38,533 nt of DNA from Mycobacterium innocens. Lineage in GTDB: Bacteria > Actinomycetota > Actinomycetes > Mycobacteriales > Mycobacteriaceae. The position numbers and the translations under genes were made by a program. Position 1 is the first letter of the stretch; every line of letters begins with the position of its first letter. The stretch is taken from contig NZ_UPHQ01000184.1 of the NCBI RefSeq assembly GCF_900566055.1, positions 1-38,533 on the forward strand, given 5' to 3'. Of this stretch, positions 9,701 through 17,700 are shown piece by piece. Below the pieces are notes generated by a model, which saw only the letters and a program-made list of their open reading frames with translations, was not told the origin of the DNA and did no database searches.

Positions 9701-10175
9701 GCCTCGCGGCGAGGTCGGACACCGCCCTTTCCAGGCGTCCGGGATCTATTCCCGCACCGTCGAATTCGACGTAGAGATGGGCCGCGACACCGCCAAGCTC
9801 CTGTTCATCGGAGCGGCCGACCCAGTACGCGTGTTGCATGGGGGCCAAGGGGAATGGGGTTTCTTCGGCTGCCGGCTCGGGGAGCTGAGCTGCGAGTGGC
9901 TCTGCCGCCGTTCCCATCTCATCCGCGGTGAGCAGAGCGTGCCACGAATCGACCGTGGGGCTGGCGGCAAGTTGGGCGAAAGTTATGTTGACACCACGTT
10001 TACGCCAGCCGCCGGCCAGCGCCATCATACGGATCGAATTCAGGCCCAGCCGAATGAGATTGTCGTGGTCGGCCACGTCTGCGGCCGCGCATCCGAGCTG
10101 GGCAGCAACCGTCGCCCTGATGGCGTCCCTGCTGATCCGGTCCACTTCGCCGTCCATCCCCCGCACCGGCTTCAT
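6678..10175 (-). CDS. mbtB: NRPS MbtB-type: ArCP-Cy-A-PCP, lacking the thioesterase domain
   Basis: 1165 residues. Order: aryl carrier domain (about 10-85, attachment Ser47 in LGLNS), heterocyclisation domain (about 108-540, PFPLAPMQHAYWVGR and the Cy motif DMLAGDAMS = DxxxxDxxS), adenylation domain (about 560-1050, FTSGSTGLPKG, FDLSVYDIF, YKTGDIARY, NGKLDRRAV) and a carrier domain (LGGDSVLATTVV). It receives salicylate from MbtA, couples it to Ser/Thr or Cys and cyclises the product. M. tuberculosis MbtB (about 1414 residues) carries a C-terminal thioesterase; here the protein stops just after YLEVAALTDVEVLAEG, where that domain would begin, and the thioesterase is a separate gene (20717). 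The ATG overlaps the mbtF stop by ATGA, implying translational coupling. Hand-aligned specificity residues read D-L-Y-N-I-G-L-I-H-K, between Cys-like and Thr-like codes. Confidence 0.92.
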   Translation of the reverse strand: MKPVRGMDGEVDRISRDAIRATVAAQLGCAAADVADHDNLIRLGLNSIRMMALAGGWRKRGVNITFAQLAASPTVDSWHALLTADEMGTAAEPLAAQLPEPAAEETPFPLAPMQHAYWVGRSDEQELGGVAAHLYVEFDGAGIDPGRLERAVSDLAARHPMLRTRFLPDGTQQTMPRPGGPVFGVVDLRGHSSEKVESTLAELRHRKTHQRLGIEGGQVIDITLTRYGQDRTRLHLDVDMLAGDAMSYRVVVSDLAELYWETTLPAPGYSYRRYRTERHEDRAARERDRHWWQQRLPEMPGAPELPTVPIGNRTASYRTIRYEHWLVPEAKQRLIAGAHARGITPAMALAAVFADIIGAWSAQSRFTLNVPLFQREPVHPDIDRVVGDFTSSIMLEVDVTENMSVAQRACAIQRSMYESGSHAAYSGLEVLRDLGRYRGKPVLAPVVFTSALDLGELFTDKAVETFGEPVWIISQGPQVLLDAQVTELRGGLLLNWDVRESAFPHGLIGTMFANFTGAVERLAAGDAGWDAEAAVRLPAAQAQLRAVINATDGPVSGRCLHQGFFEHAAANPDAPAVVWGVGEVGGAWSYRELAEHSLAVAGALHALDVRPGDAVAVQLPKGRDQILAVLGVLAAGATYVPIGFDQPDARRAKILQTGDVVAALAVEGADVGAPIPCLSIDEARNFPEPLLEPAFPDTGEIAYVLFTSGSTGLPKGVEVPHSAAMNTIDALNEWFGVGSNDRALALSALEFDLSVYDIFGMFSVGGALVVVDAGQRHTATTWVELLRRHRVSILNCVPSMLDMILELGGDRLGDSLRAVILGGDWVGADLPRRLAKQVPGCRFAGLGGATETSIHHTMCEVVGEPPAHWATVPFGIPLRNVRCRIVAPSGRDCPDWVAGELWVGGANVAAGYRNDLQRTADRFVEYSGIRWYKTGDIARYWPDGTIEFLGRADNQVQIRGYRVELGEVESALRTVPGVRHAVAAVVGTSAPKLVAAVAGDPGEVGDVTAAVANLLPGYMIPRRTVFFEQIPLTANGKLDRRAVAALLEPGATDHEDGAARNDVEAALAGIVAEVLGVDSVGVQDDFLALGGDSVLATTVVARVRDWLDIDHALVSDLFATRTVAGFAERLGAREAERGTPERLPIIARHYLEVAALTDVEVLAEG

Positions 10176-13100
10176 TCCGCTCCGTTCTCAGTCATACCAG
10201 CGGCAAGCGCGGCGATGCCACGTTGCCAGAATTGCGTCAAACGGTCGATATCTGAGGGTGTGAATAGAGCATCACTCCACAGCCAGTTCGCGGTAAGTTG
10301 CGGACCCTCGGGCGTAGAACGTACAAGTGCGCTGATGTGCAGGGCAAAGCGCAGTGGCAGATCTGGCTCGGGGTCGACCGGTAATAATTCAATTTGAGGC
10401 CAGGTCAGTAGTGACCAAGGTTGATCCGTGACGCCGCTGAGGTCCAGCCGACCCATGTAATTGAACATGATTTGCGGGTCGGGGGCCTCCTGCAATTCGG
10501 GGATGTGGTCGACGTAACGAAGCAGACCGTAATCCAAACCTCCGTCTGGAATCGCCGTGAGATAGGTAGTTACCGAATCGAGTACCGCCCGGGCGGCCTG
10601 CGGATCTGCCTCGGCCTGCTCGATATCGACAGCCGCAGCACCGGTTCCGAGCCGCACCGGAAACGCGCTGGTAAACCAACCGACGGTGTTCGTAGTGTCG
10701 GTGTCGAGAGCGGCATCAGCACGCCCATGGCTCTCCAGAGCGATGAGCACGCCGGAAGACGGATCCTGCGCATGAACACCACGCCAGCTCGCGACGGCAA
10801 TGGTGATCGCGGCCAGCAAGAATTCGCGCAGTCCCTCCTCTCTGGTGACTGCGGCCAGCACCCGCTCAGTGACCTGAACCGGAGTGACGATCGGGGTGAT
10901 CCGCAACGTGGACCAGGTATCCCGGCTAGGGTCTGGATGTCGCGCACCCAACGCGGGATCGGGTCTGCGGACTTGGGCGACCCAGTATTCGCGTTGGTTC
11001 CGCACCTCCGGTGTGGCCGTTCGTTTCCACATCAGCTCCGACCAGTGGCGGTACGAAGTGAACTCTGGCAGCGCCTTCGGCGTTGCGCCCGAAGTCAACG
11101 AACGCCACGCGTCGGCGATATCGCCAACCATGATGTGCCAGGACACCACATCCACCGCCAAGTGGTGCACGGTGAGAAGCAGCACCTGTTGGTCCACGCC
11201 AGACAGCCAAACCGCACGTACCATCGCTCCCGCGCGGGGATCAATCTCGTCGATCACTCTCCGCGTCTCATGTCTTATAACCGAGTTCAGTTCGGTGTCA
11301 GTCGATTTCGTCAGCTCCCTGTGGGAAAGTAGGTCGGCGGCGCGGACCACGCCAGGTTCGCGTGTCACCAGACGCGGCCCGTCGGGCGTGTCGGCCAGAA
11401 TCGATCGCAGGGTGTCATGTCCATCCAGCAACAACTGCAGCATCAGCTCAATTGAGGAACGCTCGATGTCGCCGGGCAATCGAAGCAGGATGGTGTTCGT
11501 GAAGCGACGATAGTTGCCATACTCGTAAAGGCAGGACACTATCGGCAGCGGCAGGACCTCACCGTATTGGTCATTCTCAACGCACGGACCCGAATCGGCC
11601 GCAACGTCGATCGCGACTGCGAGTTGCCGAATTGTCGCAGCGGCGAACACCATCCGCGGACTCAATGCGAGGCCCCGGCGTCGAGCCTTGTGGGCCAACG
11701 AGATCGCCACAATGCTGTCTAATCCGAGCGCGAAGAAGTCGTCGTCGATGTGCGGCACCACGCCGTTGAATTGCTCTTCGAATACTCTGCACAGCGACCG
11801 CTCGGTAGCGGTAGATGCCGACTCCGCGCCACCGCCTGTGACGTGCGGGACGGCGCTCTCGGCCAGCCGGTCCAATGCATGGCTGTCCAGCTTGCCGTTG
11901 CCGTTCACCGGCAGCCAAGGTAATGCCACGATCCGAGCCGGAACCATGTACGCGGGCAGGTGTTCGGTGAGCGCGGAACGCAGTCGCACCGGGTCAGCGT
12001 CCGCATTCGCTTGCCACACAACGAAGCCCACCAAGCTGGTGCCGCCATCACGGCGTACAACGGAGACTGCCGCGTCGTGTACCCCGGGCTGGCTACGCAG
12101 GGCGCCCTCGATCTCGCCGATCTCGACGCGGTAGCCGCGGATTTTGACTTGGGTATCGCTGCGTCCCACATAGGCGTAGCCGCCATGAGGTATGCGACGG
12201 ACCAAGTCACCAGTGCGGTACATGCGTTGTCCAGGGCGCAGCGGATCGGCCACGAAGCGAGCGGCGGTCAGTGCTGTGCTGCCGGCATAGCCGCGGGCCA
12301 GCTGCGCGCCCGACAGGTAAAGCTCACCTACCACCCCGGTGGGCACTATCCGCAACGCGGAATCCAAGACGTACCCGAAGGTTCCAGCGTTCGCCGTGCC
12401 GATTGTCGGTGTCTGGTAGTCGTGGACCGGGGCCACCACCGCCTCAACCGTCATTTCGGTGGGCCCATAGCAGTTGTAGACCGCGTTGTAGGCCGGGACC
12501 GTCGATAGCGCGCGCAACTGCCCCCAGAGTGCCGCATTGATCGCTTCGCCGCCCAGGGCCAATACCGAAAGGTTGTGATCCAACAATCCGGCAGCACGCA
12601 GCTGCACAAACATCGACGGAGTAGTGTCGATCATGTCGATCCGGTAAGTGCCGATACCTTTCACCAGCCGATCCGCATCGCGTATCTCGTCGGCGTCGAA
12701 CAGATGAATCCCGTGACCGTCCAGCAGGCCAACCATGGGCTGCCACGAGGCGTCAAAGCTTAACGACCAGGCGTGTGCGATCCGCAGCCGGCGGCCTAGA
12801 CGCCTTGCGGCCTCCCGGTAGACCCGCTCGCGGTGGTCGGCGAAATAACTGAGTAACGCGGCATTGGTGCCGATGACCCCCTTGGGTTCACCGGTCGAGC
12901 CAGACGTGAAAATGACGTAGGCGCAGTGTTGCGGATGACGGCGAACCACCGGCGCGGCGGCAGCACGTCGCGAAATGCGCTCGGCCACGCCGGGATCGTC
13001 GAGAACCAACATGGGAACCCTTGCGCCGACTAGCTTTGAATAACCGGCCTCGGTGATTGCAAACACCGGATTTGCCTGGCGGAACATAGATTCGATACGA

Positions 13101-14740
13101 AGTTCAGGAAGCGTCACATCGACGGGCAGATAGGCGCCGCCGGCGGCGAGCACGGCCAGGATGGCGACGAGGGATCTGGTCGAGCGCGACAGCACCAGCG
13201 CAACGACCGCTTCCGGACCTACGCCCTGTTCGGCCAGCTCCCCCGCCAGCCGGCTCGCCTCAGCGTGTAATTCGGCATAGGTATAGCGCTCACCACCGCC
13301 GGCGGTCAGGGCGACGGCATCCGGTGTGGCGCGGGCCTGCCACTCGAACATCTCCCACACCGTCGTATGCGGGGACGGAACCGACCGCGCCCCAAGATCA
13401 TCGAACTCTGCGCGCTCCGCCGCGGTGAGAATATCCAGCGCGTCTGGCGTGTCGTCGCCGATATCGGGCAGTTGTCGCAGCACGGCAAGCAGGCGCTCAC
13501 CGATCTCGGGGGCCGGAAGATGCGGCAGCGCTTCACGAATCACCTCGACCAGCACCACCAGCTCGTCGCCGCTGCGGTGCGAGACCACAGTCAATGGGTA
13601 GTGCGTCAGACTTTCCATCTCTACCGGAGAAAAGCGGATGCCGTCGGGTGTGCTAACGGTGCGGATGGCGTCCTCGATCGGTGCATTCTCGAACACGAAT
13701 AGGCAGTCGAACAGGGTTCCGTGACCATTTTCACGCTGGATTTCCGACAGGCTCAGATAACCGACGTCACGCATCGCCGATGACTCGCGCTGCAACCGGG
13801 CGCATTGCTTCACCACCGACTCGCTGCTGCTCATCTGGTGCACAACCGGCACAGCGTTGATGAACAATCCGACCATGGTCTCGACGCCGGGCAAATCTTC
13901 GGGTCGGCCGGAGACGATAGTGCCGAAGACAACATCGCGACGGTCGGTGAGCCTACCGAGCACCACAGCCCAGGCGAAAAGCACTGCGGTATTGAGCGTG
14001 AGGCCGTTGCGGCCGGCCCACTCTCGCAGACGTGCCGTATCGGACGCAGGTAACAGCAGTTTCGTCTTCTCCGGCACGCCATCACCCGCAGCGATTGTGC
14101 CGTCGGCGACCATGAGCGGTCCCGACACACCCTTCAGATACGCGGTCCACTGGGCGATCGCAGCCGCCCTGTCCTGTTGGGCGAGCCATACGATGTAGTC
14201 ACGGTAGGGGCGCGCGGTTGGCAGCCCATCGGCCGATCCCGCCGCCCGATACACGGCGAGCATTTCGGTGAAGAACACGGCAAGCGACCAACCGTCCACC
14301 AGAATGTGATGCGCGGTGAAAATCATCCGCCGCCTGGTCTCACCGGGAACGGTGAGCAGAACAACGCGCAATGCCGGCCCACGACGCAGATCAAACGGTC
14401 GGTGCCGCTCCGATCGTCCGATAGCATCGAATTCCGTTGGCAGCGCGAGCCTTTCGGACCATGGCAGCTCGGCGTGGGCGGGTACGATCTGCACCGGTTT
14501 GGGTAAATCGCGATCCCAGAAGGCGGCGCGCAGGTTCGCATGCCGGTCCAACATGGCTTGAGCGCTGCGGCGAAGCAGCTCGACATCGACCGGTCCGTCG
14601 ATATCTATCACGAACTGCATGGTGTAAAGGTCGATGCTGTCCGCGGCCATTCGGTATAGGGCGAACAACCCTTCCTGCAGCGGGCTGAGAGCGAGAACGT
14701 CTTCGATCTGCGGCGGAGCTGCGGTCATGATGGCGTTCAC
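10172..14740 (-). CDS. mbtF: NRPS MbtF-type: C-A-PCP-E
   Basis: 1522 residues from a GTG that overlaps the mbtE stop (GTGA). Domains in order: condensation (about 12-430, LSPLQEGLFAL and HHILVDG at 144-150), adenylation (about 460-960, FTSGSTGEPKG, FDASWQPMV, YNCYGPTE, YRTGDLVRR, NGKLDSHAL), carrier (LGLDSIVAI, near 1018) and an epimerisation-type domain (about 1065-1500) with HHLAVDVVSWHIM, NTVGWFTSAFPVRL, GLDYGLLRY and FNYMGRLD. In mycobactin synthesis MbtF adds the terminal N-hydroxylysine that becomes the cyclised caprolactam. Hand-aligned A-domain residues are D-A-Q-D-A-G-C-V-E. Length is close to the M. tuberculosis protein (about 1461). It is the middle gene of the leftward mbtE-mbtF-mbtB operon. 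Confidence 0.93.
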   Translation of the reverse strand: MNAIMTAAPPQIEDVLALSPLQEGLFALYRMAADSIDLYTMQFVIDIDGPVDVELLRRSAQAMLDRHANLRAAFWDRDLPKPVQIVPAHAELPWSERLALPTEFDAIGRSERHRPFDLRRGPALRVVLLTVPGETRRRMIFTAHHILVDGWSLAVFFTEMLAVYRAAGSADGLPTARPYRDYIVWLAQQDRAAAIAQWTAYLKGVSGPLMVADGTIAAGDGVPEKTKLLLPASDTARLREWAGRNGLTLNTAVLFAWAVVLGRLTDRRDVVFGTIVSGRPEDLPGVETMVGLFINAVPVVHQMSSSESVVKQCARLQRESSAMRDVGYLSLSEIQRENGHGTLFDCLFVFENAPIEDAIRTVSTPDGIRFSPVEMESLTHYPLTVVSHRSGDELVVLVEVIREALPHLPAPEIGERLLAVLRQLPDIGDDTPDALDILTAAERAEFDDLGARSVPSPHTTVWEMFEWQARATPDAVALTAGGGERYTYAELHAEASRLAGELAEQGVGPEAVVALVLSRSTRSLVAILAVLAAGGAYLPVDVTLPELRIESMFRQANPVFAITEAGYSKLVGARVPMLVLDDPGVAERISRRAAAAPVVRRHPQHCAYVIFTSGSTGEPKGVIGTNAALLSYFADHRERVYREAARRLGRRLRIAHAWSLSFDASWQPMVGLLDGHGIHLFDADEIRDADRLVKGIGTYRIDMIDTTPSMFVQLRAAGLLDHNLSVLALGGEAINAALWGQLRALSTVPAYNAVYNCYGPTEMTVEAVVAPVHDYQTPTIGTANAGTFGYVLDSALRIVPTGVVGELYLSGAQLARGYAGSTALTAARFVADPLRPGQRMYRTGDLVRRIPHGGYAYVGRSDTQVKIRGYRVEIGEIEGALRSQPGVHDAAVSVVRRDGGTSLVGFVVWQANADADPVRLRSALTEHLPAYMVPARIVALPWLPVNGNGKLDSHALDRLAESAVPHVTGGGAESASTATERSLCRVFEEQFNGVVPHIDDDFFALGLDSIVAISLAHKARRRGLALSPRMVFAAATIRQLAVAIDVAADSGPCVENDQYGEVLPLPIVSCLYEYGNYRRFTNTILLRLPGDIERSSIELMLQLLLDGHDTLRSILADTPDGPRLVTREPGVVRAADLLSHRELTKSTDTELNSVIRHETRRVIDEIDPRAGAMVRAVWLSGVDQQVLLLTVHHLAVDVVSWHIMVGDIADAWRSLTSGATPKALPEFTSYRHWSELMWKRTATPEVRNQREYWVAQVRRPDPALGARHPDPSRDTWSTLRITPIVTPVQVTERVLAAVTREEGLREFLLAAITIAVASWRGVHAQDPSSGVLIALESHGRADAALDTDTTNTVGWFTSAFPVRLGTGAAAVDIEQAEADPQAARAVLDSVTTYLTAIPDGGLDYGLLRYVDHIPELQEAPDPQIMFNYMGRLDLSGVTDQPWSLLTWPQIELLPVDPEPDLPLRFALHISALVRSTPEGPQLTANWLWSDALFTPSDIDRLTQFWQRGIAALAAGMTENGAE

Positions 14741-17700
14741 GACTCCTTGAGCCAGGATGCGGTCAGCTCGGCCAACGCCTCCCGGCTCAGGCCCGATGCA
14801 CTCATCGGCGTGTATTCCTGCTCTGGCGCCGAATCGGCCTCGGCCGCCAGCGGTTCGGTGGCCGCATCAATTGCCGCGGCGAGCTCGGCGATGGTCATGT
14901 GCTCGAACACCATTGCCGGGGTAAAGGCCACGCCCTGCGCGGTGGCCTGCGCCGCCCATTTGATGGAAATGATGCTGTCACCGCCCAGAGCGAAGAAGTT
15001 GTCATCGCGGTCGACGCCGGTGATGTCGAGCAACTCCTCCAGCAAGGCGACCAGGACCCGCTCGGTTTCCGCCGAGCCGCCGGCGACCAGTTCCGACGGA
15101 ATAGCGACGGGAGGGCTTGGCGGAGCGAGCAGCTTCTCCAAGTCAGCGGGGGGCAGCAACTCCAACGTGGACACCGGACGGTCCGGTGTCATCGCGAACG
15201 CATCGAGCGCGGCGTTGAGAGCATCGGCAATCAGCGCGACGGTCGCAGGTTGGTATAGATCGGCATTGGCGACAACCCGCACGTGCAGTTCTCTCTGCGG
15301 TGTCACGCTCATCCCGACATCCAAATCCAGTAACGAAACCTCGAAGTCAATCGGAACGGGAACGACGGTGGTTTCGCCCGTCCTGGTGAGATCGCGTGGT
15401 ACTAGCGCCCAATCCTCGCCACGAAAATGGATCATGTTCTGAAACAGCGGGTTTCGGGACAGCGAACGCGGCGGGTTGAGCGCCTCGACCAACCGTTCGA
15501 TGGGAAGTTCCTGGTGTGCGAACGCATCGAGCACCGTGTCGCGGCTGCGGGCGAGCATGGCGCGCGGACTTGGATCGCCAGACAAGTCGTTGCGCAGCAC
15601 CACCACGTTGGCGTACAGGCCGATCAGATTCTCTGTGATCGATTCGACCCGGCACGCCACCGGGCTGCCAACTGCGATGTCGGTGCCGCCGCCGAGCTTG
15701 TGCAGCAATACCGCGAGGACGGCCTGATAGACCATGAACTCGGTCGCGCCATTTTCCTCGGCAAGCTGAATAAGGGCCGCCCTGCGCGCTGCGGGGACCG
15801 TGAAACTCACCACCTCCCCGCGCTTTCCGAGCACGGGCGGACGCGAGTGGTCAGGCGCTATCGAAATCTCATCGGGTAAGCCAGCCAATGCATCACGCCA
15901 ATACGACAGCTCAGCGTGTCCCCACCCGGACCCCAGCGCATTTCGTTGCCACAATGCGTAATCCGCGAACTGGACGGGCAGCGCGGCCCACTGCGGCTCC
16001 TCTCCTTGCAGCCGGGCGCGATACGCAGCGACCAGATCGTCAAAGACGACACCCAGCGATGCGTGATCGCTAACGATGTGATGCACGATCAAGAACAACA
16101 CGTGCGTATCAGGTCCCAGCGCAAACAGGGTGGCTCTGACCAGCGACCCGGATTCCAGGGTAAACACATGCCGGCGCAGCTGCGCCATCGCCTCGTCGAG
16201 GTGGCCCGCGTCGATCGTCTGGATAGCTAGTTCCAGATCCAGGCTGGGGTGCACGATCTGATACGGAACGCCTTCGTGCTCAGCGAAATTGGTGCGTAGC
16301 GCCTCATGTCGGGCCACGACATCGTTAAGCGCCTTGGCAAGAGCGACGGGGTTCAGCGGACCGTCGAAGCGAAGCGCAAATGGCATGTTGAAGCCGTCAC
16401 GCGCGCCATTGATCCGATATTGGAACCACACGGCGAGCTGGGAGTGCGACAGTGGGAGCCGTTCCGGCCGAACCGATTCGACGAGTTCTGGGCGAACAGA
16501 TTGTGGCCCGGACTGAGGGTCATGGGAAGCGTCATCGGACGCGTCCTCGACATCCAGCGCGTCCAGGTCGATCTCGAACTCGGCACGGAACTGCTCGACC
16601 AGCGCGGCCGCTAGTCCAGCCGGGGTCGGGGTATCGAACACGGTGCGGACGGTTAGCTCGACACCGAACTCGGCACGGATCTGTGCGACGAGCCGGGCCG
16701 CCAGCAGTGAATGACCGCCCAGCCCGAAGAACGAGTCCTCAGCGCCGACTCGCTCCCAGCCGAATAGCCGGGCGAAGATCTCGCACATCCGTCGCTCGGT
16801 CCGCGTCGCCGGCTCGCGGTAGCGGCGCACCGCGATAGGCGTTGGTGCGGGCAGTGCCCGCTTATCCAATTTGCCGCTGACAGTCAGCGGTACGTCGGGG
16901 ATCACCGCAAATGCACTGGGCACCATGTATTCCGGCAGCACCGAGGCAGCATGTGCGCGGATCTCGTCAAGAGCCACCTGGGCGCAATCAGCCGCTGGGA
17001 CCAGGTATGCGGCAAGCATGGGCCCAGCCTCGGAATCTTCGGCAACAACCAGGCAGTGCCGCACCGCCGGATGTGTCGCGATCACGGACTCAACCTCTGC
17101 CAATTCGATACGGTAGCCACGAACCTTGACCTGCTCGTCGGCTCGGCCGATGAATTCCAAGCATCCAGAGATGTTGCGACGCACTAAATCCCCAGTTCGA
17201 TACAACCGCATGCCGGGGTTGAACGGGTCGGCGACAAACCGCTGCGCAGTCAGGCCGGGACGCCCCAGATACCCGCGTGCCAACTGAACACCCCCGAGGT
17301 ACAGCTCACCGATCACCTCCGCCGGCACCGGCTGCAACTCTTCGTCAAGTACGTAGGCGTACACATTGCGGTTCGGCACACCAATGGGCACCACGCGCGC
17401 GCCGTACGACCCTTCGACCAGGATGTGCGTCGAGCAGACAACCGCCTCGGTCGGGCCGTAGTGATTACGTAACTCCGCGTCGAAGTAGCGGGCGAATTTG
17501 TCGGCCACCTCACCGGGAAGCGCTTCGCCTCCCACCGGCACGTGACGCAACGCCTGCCATTGCTTGACGTGCGGCAGCATCAGCAGGGTGCTCAACATGG
17601 ACGGCACCATGTGCAGCACGGTAATGCGGTGGCGGGTGATCAAATCAGCGACGTAGCCAATGTCACCGAAAGCCCCGGGCTTGGGCACAACCAGCGCCGC

